Assembly: GCF_020921035.1 (NCBI RefSeq)
Contig: NC_063154.1
Location: 5,580,001-5,644,000, forward strand
DNA length: 64,000 nucleotides
DNA from: Rhodamnia argentea
Lineage: Eukaryota; Streptophyta; Magnoliopsida; Myrtales; Myrtaceae
Reading direction: 5' to 3'
The translations under genes were made by a program, and so were the position numbers. Of this stretch, positions 1 through 12,213 are shown piece after piece. The first letter of the stretch is position 1, and each line of letters starts with the position of its first letter. Below the pieces are notes generated by a model. It was not told the origin of the DNA. It did not search any database and saw only the letters and a list, made by a program, of their open reading frames with translations.

Positions 1-3000
1 TGGCCCAAACGTCTATCGCCCACATGTATCGTTTGTCCATGTTTCTGGAAGCATACAAAAAGCATGTTCCTGTCCTGCCACATACATTTGCAAGAAGAGA
101 GAGAAAAAAAAAACTTTTTTTATTTTTATTTTTTTATTTGTGTCCTTGAGCTCAGGGGCCATTGACTTGGTAAAATCACAAGTGAATGATACCGGCTGGC
201 CTGTGTGGGCTTCAGTTAACCTGTCCTAGTCTCTGTGTACTGTGAAGCAAGAAGAGAACAAAGAACAAGATTGATCAGGTACTCTTAAGAGAAACCACAT
301 GGATGAACCAAGATAACCACGGCTCATTGTCCAACCACAAGGCTAAAAAATCTAATAAATTTTCTCGTTTCATCGCCCGGGGCAATTGGCGTGTTCTACG
401 CACCCCCGACGCCGTGAACGACGACCGCTTCTGTGTCGACCGAAGGAATGTCCAATTCTCGTGTTGTTTCATATAAGCTTCGAGGAAAAACCAGCTCAAC
501 TCTCGCCCATTCTGCCTGCTTTGCATTGTCTGCCGAACCCATTAGGAGATTATCGGAGTTTAAAGGCGATGACTTTCGAGGCAAGTTCATTAAGAAAAAC
601 CAAACTCAGAATGTGTGATATCAATCAAGAAGCTGGTGTTGAGACAAGTGCTGCAGTTATCTCAAACTTTTGTTTCTTGCATAGAGCAGCAAGAGAGAAT
701 TCTGTCCGCTTTGATCATCGGATAAGATCGGCCTGTTCACTGATTAGAACATTTGAAATGCAAACTCGCCGCTTTCGGGATAGCGCAAGGACCGCCACAG
801 GATTAGAGAATATATCTCCTTCTTCCTTCCCCCCTCCTTTTTGCCCCTGAATCAAGTGTAATGTCACAGACGAACATAAAAGATACCTCCATGCCAACCT
901 GCCCATTTCAAAATTGTGGCCCTAAATCCTCCCCAGATGAATAATTCCTGGTCCGATAAAGATCGGTCCTCAGAGTCCTCATGATGTCTCCATCGTATGT
1001 AACCAAATGCAGTGCACGACAGTTATGGCAGTTGATTATATTCCCCTCTTTCGCCGAAAGTAACTCCGAGATTCTTCCTTTGCTTCTTCCTAGTGAGGCT
1101 ATTGATCTTTCACCTGTACTGTTCTCGGGAAAAGCAGGTCGCGAAAGAGCTCAAAGTTACCCGAATAAGCACGCCTTTCGCCGGTTTGGCACGAAATGGT
1201 TTGAACAAGGAATGCTGTTTATGAGGAAAAGGATCTCAGAAAATTAGGTACAGATGTTTATCAATATTGCCAACGATGAGGAAAAGAAAGCTTGAAAGTT
1301 TTGGCAAACTCTTTGAAATATCAGGCTCCGCACAGTCAAAAGCAGAATTAGGGAATTGCCTAAGGCTTAAGTTACTTCAGGACTCAGTTCCAGATTTGAT
1401 GTGGATTGAACCAAACTTCATAGATCCATTGCACCTCCATTTCCAGCGAAACCCGGAAAAAGAAGAAAGGAAATAGTCTGCCTATCTCGATGCCGGCATC
1501 CCGACCCGCGCAATTAATTCACCGTACCAGAGCCGAACATCTCGGGTCACCTCCCTTGAAGACATTCTCGCAAGAAGTCCTAACCTCCCGCCCGTCAATG
1601 ACAGTCCCCTCCACCCGAGAAAGCCGACCTACCGACTCCGGCAGCACTCGGTAATTTCGCCATCTATCGAGTCATCTCGTCGAATTCAATTCTCCTATCG
1701 CTAATTCACGACCAATACGGACGATTCTAATGTCTTTGTTCATGAAATCAAGCATTGGCCCAAAGAACGTCCATGCCCCTAACCCTGTCTCTCAACTGCC
1801 TTAAGCGTTTGGGAAGTTGTGATTATTGCTTAAGTACGTGCAATATTAACTTTCTACCTAACTTTTTAGAAAAATTAAATATAGTCGGTTAAGTATGCAT
1901 TGGGAAATGAATTTATATAACCTAATTACGCACTATTTCTAAAATCAAACTTACACTTGAAATTCATTAATTTAGCTATTCATAGCCGAGGGAAACACGC
2001 TAACTTCTTTGATTGCTCCTCCTAGACACCCTTATTTTCAATTAAGTGACGACCACTCAAAACTTGCAGCCACATTAATCACCCTCAAATTTTTTAATTA
2101 AGCACGTGACCCTCCATCCCCCGATAAAATTGGAATTGGAATTGAAATTGAAATTGAACCGAAAACGTCATGTTCTTATCCCTTCTTTTCTAAGTCAAAG
2201 ATCTCCATATGCTCCCACTTTTTTCCACCTTGATCTACTGTACACACATCAATTTTTATTTTTTTTTATTACTGGTCATGGGGACCATTGGCCAAAATCT
2301 AAGGAATATAAATAAGATTAGGACAACAGATTCTGAAGTCAATGGTTTTTTGTCGCTTGAAATCGAGGTACCCTTTAGGACAAGAATGAGATCTGCAGCA
2401 AGAATCTTGCACGCCTATCTGTTCGACCTTTGACTTTGGTGCTCATTTTCATCTTTCTCATTGAATGACGTCCGTTATTATCGTTCGTACCTATATGTCG
2501 AAATTGTAATACATACCATTCGTTGCTGCTTGTGACTTGTTACCCAATAAAATTCAAACTCGGTATGATGCTAGACAGTCGGCTCGAATCGAACGTTCCG
2601 TAACAAATGTGAAGTCCTTTATAATGACGTCTGAAAAGGGGTGATAGGCCGGAAATCTATGGCCTCCGAGAATTCTTGAAAGCTAATCTTTTATTAACTA
2701 AATCGATTACAGATAATAAGATTTTGATAATGTATGTGCTTGAATTGAAATGAAGCAATATTTTTCGAATACATAGAACGAAGAATATGTGCAATAAGCT
2801 CAGCAGAGGACAGCTGGCCAACTCTAATAAATTCGTCACGAGAGTCAAACAAATTCCAAATTTCTAGCAACCCTGTTAACCTAAACATCATCCCTGTCAT
2901 CAGCATGCCTCAGCATATCAATACCATTTTCGCTTCTTTGCTTCCGCAGATGGCGAAGTCTGGAAGTTTGATGTACACCGGAGAATTTGGTAAGAGCAGG

Positions 3001-3839
3001 CAGGCGGGCATTTACTGCGTCGGTTTCACAGCGAGGTAGCGAGACGTGAACGGATGAAACGAATAAGAGAAGGGGTCTTTCCGAAGATTCAGACGCGACT
3101 TCCGGTCGAGTCCACACGATCATCTCACGCCGGCATCGCCATCGGCTTGCTGCACAGTGCACACCATATCGGAGGGTTCGTTTGAAGCATGCGATTCGTA
3201 CTCGAGACCTCGCGGTTCTTAAACGCTGTCGTCTTGGTTTTTTTTTTTTTTTTCCTGAAGTTTTTTGCTCCTGAAGTCATCTGTTTGCATCGCCCCCTTG
3301 ATGTTCGGAACTTTCTTAATGTGGGTAAGAAGAAGTCTTTCAATTCTCTCCGTTCCTGCGAAAAACATTTTGTCAAGAGATTAAAAGATGGAGCATCTGT
3401 AGATGTTATTGCTTGCAAACACAAAAAATGTGGGTAGAATCCAAAGACTTTATCCCAAATAAATTCTAACTTGATAAGTTTGCCAAGCTGACTAGCATCA
3501 ACGGACCAAATAAGTAGCAAAGTCAGCTTAGTGGCAAGAATAGGTACACATACATACATACATACAAATATATATATAAAAACTCGAATAACTAAATGAA
3601 TTCTCTGTTCATAAAAGATACAATTGATTAATCTCATGAATCAGTTAAGAAGCAAGCCTTAAAATTCGAGAAATCGCTTACCCTCGAAGATATAGAGAGC
3701 TAAACATACATTGGGCAGTGTAGACCAACAAAATGGAGTGATTCTTTGGCCCCTGGATAAGAAGCACGTATACTCTCCGGGGGCCTCCGCATTCATGTCG
3801 GACACACGCTTCACCATGCAATTGACATGTGATAAACAG
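1..3839. other. Intergenic DNA, no gene supported
   Basis: No reading frame here shows a recognisable domain, consistent codon use or a splice pattern. Several overlapping open frames between 275 and 906 lie on both strands, and none resembles a protein I know. A short minus-strand frame inside 1500-1680 reads rather like protein but is closed by stops on both sides and is too short to call. The rest is AT-rich sequence with A/T homopolymers, for example around 107-137, 3239-3253 and a CATA run near 3549-3567. Confidence 0.6.
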
Positions 3840-4265
3840 GTGCGGCCGACAAGCTTCGGCAGAGCTCGCCGGCCACTAGGTGAGGACCACAAAGCCCTTG
3901 CCCGGCATCGCCTAGACGTGGACGAGGCAATCATGATTGCACGCGAAGGCAGCCATGGCCTCGCCAGCCGTGGGCAAAGGCCTCCTTCGCCAGCATCTAG
4001 CAAGACTACCCTCGCCCGGTGGCCGGTGAGCTTTGTTGAAGCTTGCCGGCCACAATGAGTTACAAAAACAGAAAAGAAGGAAGGAAAAAAATATAAAAAA
4101 TACTAAATATTATTAACAAATCATTCACGGCAGCGCCGACCTGCCAAAAGAACTCAATTGACAAAATATGAAAATGTTTAGAATTTAATTGGCAAAAAAA
4201 AAAAAAAGGTTATGACTGAATTAACACAATTGCAATAGATTTAAGACTTTTTTTGGTAATTTTCC
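3840..4265. mobile_element. TIR element family A, right part
   Basis: A GC-rich core (about 3840-4052) is followed by an AT-rich arm that ends GACTTTTTTTGGTAATTTTCC at 4265, preceded by ACTGAATTAACACAATTGCAA. The same arm closes the copy at 24205-24748, and its reverse complement opens the copy at 8539. This suggests a non-autonomous element with long terminal inverted repeats. I could not place the left end of this copy, so it is either truncated or extends further left. Confidence 0.5.
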
Positions 4266-4890
4266 ACAACTTCAACATTTGGTAATGATTTAACAATTCT
4301 ATCAATTTGGACTCAAGCTACATTATGGGACCGTGATCCCGATTTCAACAAGAACATCCGGTAAAATCAAACCCCATATATGTTTTCTCACAACTTTCAT
4401 TATACATAGAGGTCCATCTTTAAAAAAAAAAAAAAAACAAAGATGCATACGTCTCTTATATTTATTCCTAATTCCATACGACGGAAGTTAACATAATTTG
4501 CCACATTTATAATGTTGTTCTATTACACACTCTTTTGTCAACCTGCGTCAATTTTAATATCTAAGGATTTAAGACTAATTGTCACATTGTAAAAGCGTTC
4601 AACTCGTGTGGAGGGTCCCCCCGATTCCAATGTAGGTTCGACTCCAAACGTTAATATCATTCACAGCAAGTCAAAAGTAGGCGGAAGATAATATCTTGTC
4701 GATGTAGCCAAGAGCCAAAGATAGTGCCTCTTTCTGTTGGGGATAAATTGACGGCATCGCATTTGATTGAAGTTAGGCACAAATGTTTCTTTCTATGCAT
4801 GAATTTTATCAACCTCTTGGGATACGATAGGTTGATTACGAACTACAATCACTGAGCTATGCATCCGTCTTATTCTACTATGTTTAACAA

Positions 4891-5728
4891 GGCTCCGTTT
4901 GTTTCACGGAAGGCATGACGTTTTTTAAAAAAATGTTTTCTTAGGAAAGTCTTTCGAGGAAAATGACACTATTTTCCGGTGATTGGTTGTGACCTGAAAA
5001 TCAACTAAAAAATACTTTTCGCCATTTGGACAATTATTGTAATTTAAAATATCGAATTTCTTATTTTTACTCTATTTTTTTCTTTGCTTACATTTTCTTT
5101 TCTTTTTATTTTTCCTTCTTCCTCCGCCGATAGCCGAGCTTCGATGATGGCTGGTAAAGGCCGCAGGTGAGGGCCGACCCTTGTTAGATTTGGCGAGCTC
5201 GAGCCTTGCCATCCTCGAGAAGGCTCAACCTTGCCGATCTCGAGCAAGGCTCGACCGACGAGTATGAATTCTTTTTTAAAAATTCAGTCTCGATGGTCCC
5301 GGGCTCGGCCTCAATATTACAAGGCCTGGAATTTTGAGCACCGGCATTGATGTCCCGGCTCGACGTCGATGGACTCAAGCATAGCGACTAGGGTCTCAGC
5401 GCGGCCTAAATGGACCCAAGCTCGGCCTCGATGGACATGGGGCCCAGCGTTGAAGCGCCGAGGACCTAGACACTTTGCCAAGGGTCCGAGAACTAGCGAT
5501 AAAGTTTCTGTGCCCAAGCGTAGAGTTTCTTGTTCAAGCGCCAATACCTAGTCATATTTTAACAAATGATTTTCGATTTTTTAAAAAGAAAATATTTCTT
5601 GAATTTAAGCTTTGGTAGGAAAACCTTTTCCGTTGACTATGAAAAAAAAATTCCATTGACTCGGTTTCCCAAGCGATCCAAACTTTGAAAAAATGAGGAA
5701 AATGTTTTCCGCGAATCAAATGGATCCT
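4891..5728. mobile_element. TIR element family B with GC-rich core
   Basis: The left end is GGCTCCGTTTGTTTCACGG, and the right end read in reverse complement is AGGATCCATTTGATTCGCGG, an imperfect terminal inverted repeat of about 20 bp. The inner arms (AAAATGTTTTC and GAAAATGTTTTCC types) also mirror each other. The middle (about 5110-5530) is GC-rich and holds degenerate repeats of a CTCGGCCTCGATGG-like motif. No transposase frame is present, so it is non-autonomous. I found no clear target-site duplication and do not assign a superfamily. Confidence 0.55.
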
Positions 5729-5780
5729 AAATGTCGAATATATATGAATCTATATGGGGATGAAGAAAATAATTAATATA

Positions 5781-6026
5781 AGGCTCCGTATGTTTCATGA
5801 AAAATGAATGCCTTCGAAAACATTTTTTCTAAAAACAATCCCTTATAACCGTTGAAATAATTATTCGACGAGAAATGTTTTCATTATCAACGATAGTTTA
5901 TGTGTTAATATTATTCCGGACGATAGAAATGTACTTCATTCGTTCATTTTTGTAGCAATGTGAGGGATTATTTTTAAGAAAATATCTTATAAATCACTCA
6001 TTTTTTTGTGAAATAAATGTAGCCTA
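5781..6026. mobile_element. Short MITE, family B
   Basis: This is a 246-bp element beginning AGGCTCCGTATGTTTCATGA. Its end in reverse complement reads TAGGCTACATTTATTTCACA, giving an imperfect terminal inverted repeat. The termini match the 4891-5728 element but the GC-rich core is absent, so it looks like an internally deleted relative. The interior is AT-rich and non-coding. Confidence 0.5.
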
Positions 6027-7805
6027 AAGTTATATATATCCTAAGACTACTTATAGCCTAAGTACACAGCCCAGATCTATGGAATTGGATAAGACTAATG
6101 TTTTTGAGGAACTTGGGAGTGTACGGTTAGGCTCATTGGACTACATCAGTCACGTGATACCTCCTCCAAAAGTCACATTCTCGAAGGGAGTTGACCATTG
6201 GCTTTCAGCGGCGGCGGCTGCGCCTTCGTCGTCTTCTTCTTCTTCTCCTCCGCCCTTTTTTGTCTTGTCATTTCTGGTGATGTCTCGTGCATCATGCGAG
6301 CCATGGAGGCCCCATGCAATTCAATGGAAGCTTGATATTTTCTCATATCTCATCATTAAGACTAGCAAAGACATAGCGCTCTTATAATAAAAACAAAACG
6401 TCCCTTCGTAAATCTACATCACGTGCGAAATAAATTAATAAGACTTTGTGACAAGTGCTCTCATTAAGCAATCAAATCAAGGAAGTATGTGACCGCAGTG
6501 TGGTCGATTTTCTCGTGTCGTGCACAATCGATCAATATATGGAAAATTCAGACACCACTCGTGGAATGTAAACATGCAACGCGAGATTCGCTCAACAGAA
6601 AAAGTGATTCTTACCTGTTTATCACGGGAATTCAAACTTGAAATGATTAGGAAAATATCAATTTTTCACGAGTGGCATCCACCATCCCTTCTACGTCGAG
6701 TGTAATCATTCGCTTGATTGATAAATTAACGCATCAACGGTGATCAAAGCGGGTGGCGTCGAGAATTCCGCTCGTGGAGATCTTTATCGATTTTCTCGCA
6801 AAAAAAAAACCCAAAAATACTATTGTCAAGAAAAGAAAAAAAGGATGAGCAATAATTGGAGGTGGGGCATGAAAGTCATAATGTGGACCAATAGCAATTT
6901 AGGGTTGGCCCTTGGAGGAGGGGGAAATCTGAGGATCACATGTTTGAAGGGTCTAAGAAAAGTGTCCATCAGCCTCTCTCGCATTCACGTTCCACCTGAA
7001 AAAGGGTACTCGCAAAATGCCAAAAATTGTGAAAATTGAATCCAATAATAAAAACTTAATGTTATTTCTATTTTTCTTTTCGAAGCTATGCCTCAATACC
7101 TAAGTTTGTCAACTACTAATCTCAGGAGTTAGTGACGGAAGGATTAAATTTAGGCAAATATCTGTTTTTTTTTTTAAATCTATTCGACACCATCACTTTG
7201 ATTTGAGCTTCTGAAAGGGATGTCAAGTGGAATGGCTCGATGATTAGTGAAAAAGTCGCGTATCTCCCATAAGGTTGTAACTTCCAATCTTCTCGTGAAC
7301 GAGTCTTTAGCCAACTTATATCTTGGAGATTTCTTGATTTCTAACATGGCGATGGGCTTGTAGGCTGTAGTAGCAGCCTTGTCGCCTTTGGATTGTCGGA
7401 CTGTGGATGAATTGAGTGGGTATGATTCATATCGAACATCACTTAGCGCCCGAGTGCAAGATCTTCATGATAACTCTGGAGGTAACTTGGCTGTTTGGGA
7501 GTTTCTCCATTCAATTTTTTTTCCTTCTTTTCATCACCGCTCTTAGTATTGAAATTAGTTCAAGAACGAAAGGAAAGGTACATTTTCTCCGGGTATTCCC
7601 AGGAACACTCGCATCGAACCAATATTGATGGATCGATTTCGTTTTTAAGTTGATTTATTCTGCAGCAACCTAAGTTTGTCCAGAATATTCCCACATAAAC
7701 TTTCCACAATAGTTTTGATTTCCAGTCATTAACTTTTAGGAAAGCACTAGTAAAGGAATCTAGGCACCAAAGCCAATTTGAAGCCGGTGCACGATTTAAT
7801 ACCGA
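6027..7805. other. Intergenic DNA, nothing recognised
   Basis: Only short open frames occur, and none has a recognisable domain. The frame at 6079-6387 contains a TCT/TCC-rich low-complexity stretch (serine run) near 6220-6250. I see no RNA gene or clear transposon end here. Confidence 0.5.
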
Positions 7806-8000
7806 TTTGGTAAATATTTTCCTAAAAATGATCTCTTATATAGTTTGAAATAACCAGACAGCGAAAGAAAAAATTTACTATCGACAAAAATTTATGTCAG
7901 AACATTTTCCGTCTAGTCATCTTTTAGGAGATACAAGCAATCATTTTTAAAAATATATACATTTCAAATCATTTATTTTTCGCAAAACAAACGGAGCTTA
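7806..8000. mobile_element. MITE family B, left-truncated copy
   Basis: The right end (about 7970-8000) reads ATTTTTCGCAAAACAAACGG followed by AGCTTA, which in reverse complement is the family-B terminus (GCTCCGTTTGTTTTGCG). The interior block near 7822-7855 (TTCCTAAAAATGATCTCTTA followed by ATAGTTTGAAATAA) parallels 5828-5862 of the 5781-6026 copy. The left terminus is missing or too diverged to see. Confidence 0.45.
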
Positions 8001-8538
8001 ATAGAAGTTCTATGATATTTCTACTTAATGAACATCGAACATCTCCTTGAAACTACATTTATTCATACTTAATTTCTTTCAAGCGTGTCCAATTCTTTCT
8101 TCTTCTTCTTTTTTAATGACGCATGTGGTGATTTACAAAAATTCGAATAGGATACGACAAGCTTCCATATATATACATATATAGACGATGGACCAGGTAA
8201 TGGCGAGCGAGGCATGTGTGATGCATTGTGGACAAGTTGATGTGAGTACGACCGTTGACGTCTGATTTAGAATTCTTGTCGTTCTAATTAACTTAGGAAT
8301 TTGACCAAAAGAAAAAAGAAAATTGAATTAGGAAAAAATGGGATCGATGTAAGGAAATTAATGCCCTAATTCCTTCGTATCTACACTTAATTTGTCCTTT
8401 TCCCCCTCTTTTTTTTTTCAGCATAAATTGTCCCCACATAGGTACGTCGGATTTTCAAGAACAAAATTATTTTTTCCATCGACACTGAAAATAATGGAGA
8501 GTCATACATAATAATGCACCCTCCTATAGTTAGAGCAC

Positions 8539-8900
8539 GGGAAAATTGTTCAAAAAATCATAAACCTATTACATTTTTGTCAATTCAACTCTAAACCTTT
8601 TAATTGTACAAATTGAGTCATCAACCATTTTCACGCTTTGCCAATTGAATCCGTTCGGCTAATTTTAACCCAAAATCGCTCACGTGAGCACCAACCATCC
8701 TACACCGCATGGCCAGCGCTGACATTGCATTTTTTTTAATAATAGTTTGATATTTTTTCGAATTTATTTATTTACTTCTTTTGTTTTCTATTACTTTTTA
8801 CAACTGTGGTTGGTGAGGAGGTTGCGGGCCTCGGCAACGACATTGCCACTGCTAGAGCTTCGTAATCAAGCCACGATAGCAGTGATAGGCATAGTATATA
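8539..8900. mobile_element. TIR element family A, left part
   Basis: The sequence starting GGAAAATTGTTCAAAAAATC at 8539, followed by a TAAACCTATTACA block, is the reverse complement of the family-A right end seen at 4245-4265. It continues through the usual AT-rich arm (TTGTCAATTCAACTCTAAAC) into a GC-richer core near 8690-8880. No matching right terminus was found, so the copy is truncated. Confidence 0.45.
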
Positions 8901-9358
8901 TATATATTGCTTGTTCCGTGAAAAAATTAACAATTCCGACAACATTTTATGCGTTAATAGTTCTTAAGTTAACCGAAACGGACAGGAGCTAGGCTTTGTT
9001 TTTCGGACCTCATGACCTATATATTAAAGAGAATTAATTATATAATATTTTTTTGGGTGATTGTAAAACTAACAGTCTATTTTAGCTACAAAAAATAAAT
9101 AATAATTAATTAAAAATTATTGTGGAGTCCCACTTTTTCAAGAAATTGCAGCTTACAACGCACTATCATCCTCACATTTATTTAAAAGCTGTTATACTAA
9201 CAAAGTCGTATATTAAATAATATAAATATATATAATGTAAAGGAGGAAATAATAGAAGGGAAGGGAAAGAAAGGAGCATTAAATGTAGAGGGTGCCATTT
9301 GGGCCCGTAGGCCCGGAACCGGCCCGTTGACCGGGCCCACGGTTCCAACCCGGACCTG

Positions 9359-9382
9359 GAACCGGCCCTCACGGGCCGGTTC
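9359..9382. repeat. Palindrome in left subterminal region of hAT
   Basis: GAACCGGCCC and GGGCCGGTTC form a perfect 10-bp inverted repeat around a 4-nt spacer, about 75 bp inside the left end of the hAT element. It is built from the same GAACCGG motif that clusters at the right end. Confidence 0.6.
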
Positions 9383-9709
9383 GGAACCGTTAAATTAAAA
9401 AAAAAAAAAGGGGGCCCGGGGGCGAGAGCCCAACAGCTCTCTCGCCCCGGCCCCCTACCCCCTCCCCCATCCCCCTTTGGGCCGTTGCTAACGTGCAACG
9501 GCCAAATTGGCCGTTGCTTCTAAAAAAAAAAAGAATTAAAAATAATTCTTGCCTATAAATACATATGCTCCCCCTTTTATTTTTGTCACAAATTCTTCGA
9601 ACAATCTCTCGAATTCTCTCCGAAATCCTCTCAAATCGCTCAAATTCTCCCAATTCTCTCAATCCCGACTCAATTCTCTCAATCGGATTTCCGATCAATT
9701 CTCTCAAAA

Positions 9710-11867
9710 ATGGCAAGTGGAAGCGTAAATGCCGACAAGGGCAAGATGACTATGGGAGATTCCGAGTATCCCATTCCCGAATATGATCCTCGTGAGTATG
9801 CAAGTTGGGAAGACGACGACGATAATATCAACTATGTCCCGATTCCGAACGTCGAGCACATCCCAACACAAGAAAGTCTTCATCCTCCCATTGGTGTCGA
9901 AGAAACGTCAACGGCAAATGAGCCGGAACGGAAGGGCCGAGATAATACATCGGACTTGTGGCTACACTTCGACAAGGTACGTGATGAAGTCGAAGGTAAG
10001 TATAATATAAAATGTAAATATTGTTCGCAAACATATAAATTTACGAAAGGAGACGGCTACGGAACATTCCGTCGGCATTTGACGAAAAAACATCCAACGC
10101 AAGCGGGGATCGACAATACGCAATAACAAATTTCCGGGTACGCCACTTCTAATCCTCATCCTATATTTCGTTTCACTGAAGCACTTTATAAACAAACATT
10201 AGGTGAATATGTTGCCCTTGATCATGCTCCGTTTAATACTGGTGAAAATTTTAATATGAAATATTTGATAAATACTGCGTTGGTTCCGCAAGCGCCAACT
10301 ATTCCAAAAAATACTCTTAAACGCGAAGTTTTTCAACTTTATAAAAAAGGAAAAAAATCTTTAGCAAAATTTTTTGCGGAATTCAATGGACGTGTGCATA
10401 TATGTAGCGATATTTGGAGTGATCCTTGGCAAATTCATTCTTATATGGGTGTCACGTGTCATTGGATAAGTGACGATTGGATGATTCAAAAAAGACTTAT
10501 TGCATTTCGAGTTTTTGATGAAAGACATTCGGCTCATAATATTTATAGAATAATTAGGCAAGTTTTAGAAGAATATAATTTAATAAATAAAGTATTTTCA
10601 ATTGGTTTTGATAATGCCGCCGCAAATACCGCTTCTATTCCCGAATTAGAAAATATTTGCAAACCCACTTTTGGCGGACAATTTTTTCACATTAGATGTG
10701 CTTGTCATGTTTTAAATTTATGTGTACAAGATGGGTTACGAACTCTTGACACTTCTCTCGCCCCAATAAAAAGTGCAATTAAATTTTTATGAAGTCGTCC
10801 CCATTGTATGAAATCATGGGAAAAATTTTGTAAACAAAATGGGAGAAGGGCAAGAATATTTCCAAAAGATATTCCGACTCGTTGGAATTCTACGTACGAG
10901 TTGCTTCGGCAAATTTTTGAATATAAAGATTTATTATGTATGTTTATTTCACAAAATATTCCCGAAATTACTTTACTTCCTCAACATTGGGACGTTTGCA
11001 AGAAAATTTTAGATATTTTGAAAATTTTTAATGATACTACTAAGACTTTATCTGGTATTTATTATCCTACAACGCATTTATTTTTAATAGAGTGTGTTAA
11101 TATTGGTAGTGTTTTTAGTGAATATGAAAATGATACCGAGTTAGGTCGAACTATTTTAGTAATGCGAGAAAAATGGTTGCATTATTATTTGCAAATTCCT
11201 CTTGTCTATTTAGTTGGTATTGTTTTTAATCCACGTATTAAATTAGACGGTTTACAAGATTATTTGAATGTGTATTATCATGATTGTTTACATTTGCAAG
11301 ATTCAATAGATATTTCAAATATATTAGGAGATGTTAAAGAATCTATAGTAGCATTATATGGAGAATTTTGTAGTAGATATGGTTTAAGTGATTACGGATC
11401 TTTACAATCTACTGCCTCACGTAACGAAGGTGGTAGTTCACTTAGTAGAGGGTATAATATGCTTAAGAGTAGGCAAAAAAAATAAAAAAGGGCAACATGT
11501 AGTATTTCTGAATTAGAAAAATATTTAACCACTCAATTTGAGTTTCGTGATGCGGAACATAGTACAGATTTCGAAATCCTGAAGTGGTGGAAGAGTCACC
11601 AAATCGATTATCCAGTTCTCGCCCTCATCGCTCGTCAAATATTAGCAACCCCTTCTTCAACGGTTGCAGTTGAACAAGCATTTAGTGCTGGAGGATTAAT
11701 TTTGGACTTTCGCCGTTCAAGATTAAGCCCGGACTCTGTGGAAGCTCAAGCTTGTGTCGGCGATTGGACGAGTTCGACACCAAGAGTTAGATCGTGAACA
11801 CGAATTTTTTAGGGATGATGTTGGAGATACCACCGCCACGGGTACCACAACGGGTAGCGACGATTGA
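9710..11867 (+). pseudogene. hAT transposase, inactivated (BED zinc finger, hAT dimerisation domain)
   Basis: Starting at the ATG at 9710, a single frame runs through nearly the whole coding region. An acidic N-terminus is followed by a BED-type zinc finger (CKYC, then RRHLTKKH, roughly residues 88-133), an RNase-H-like hAT core (WSDPW, IGFDNAAANT, HIRCACHVLNL, DIPTRWNSTYELL), and the hAT C-terminal dimerisation block (WWKSH, YPVLALIARQILA, AFSAGG, DFRRSRL). Three in-frame stops interrupt it: TAA at 10124, TGA at 10790 and TAA at 11483. Between about 11762 and 11775 the frame shifts by one, and the C-terminal tail (HQELDREHEFFRDD) continues in another frame to the stop at 11865-11867. Clear homology on both sides of each lesion indicates recent decay. 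It resembles plant RICESLEEPER-type transposases. Confidence 0.9.
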
Positions 11868-12141
11868 CGATGAGGTAAGTTGGGATTCTCAAAGGTAAAA
11901 GAACTACATAGGCTTTGATTCTTCTATCCCCAAGAAGATATGTAGGCGCTTAATGATAATTCATTAAGTTCAAGCCCATTCCTTCTCCTTTTTTTTCCCC
12001 ATATTTTATTACAATGTACAATTTAATTGTATTTTATAATTTATAATTTATTATGTTTATTTTATTATTTATTATTTTAAAAATTATTATTAAAAAAGGA
12101 ATCGGAATGAACCGGCGGTTCCGAACCGGAAGTATACATGG

Positions 12142-12179
12142 CCGGTTCCGGTTCCACCTTTTCGTGGAACCGGAACCGG
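12142..12179. repeat. 16-bp perfect palindrome in right subterminal region of hAT
   Basis: CCGGTTCCGGTTCCAC (12142-12157) and GTGGAACCGGAACCGG (12164-12179) are perfectly complementary around the 6-nt spacer CTTTTC. The structure lies about 25-65 bp from the right end and is a likely transposase-binding region or a hairpin. Confidence 0.75.
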
Positions 12180-12213
12180 CGGTTCCACCGAACCGACCAC
12201 CGCTAATTAAATG

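Larger units (their letters stand above)
9286..12205 (+). mobile_element. hAT-superfamily DNA transposon, nearly full length
   Basis: The 2,920-bp element is flanked by identical 8-bp direct repeats ATTAAATG (9278-9285 and 12206-12213), the target-site duplication size of hAT elements. Its ends are short imperfect inverted repeats: TAGAGGGTG at the left, and TAGCGGTGG reading inward from the right. Both subterminal regions are dense in GGAACCGG/CCGGTTCC motifs and small palindromes, as expected for transposase binding. The interior carries one hAT transposase frame with a BED zinc finger and C-terminal dimerisation region. Because the transposase is broken, this copy could move only with help from another copy. 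Confidence 0.9.

Noticed and set aside
275-906. Cluster of overlapping frames on both strands
   Set aside because: No recognised domain, no splice logic, and three frames are open at once, which points to composition.
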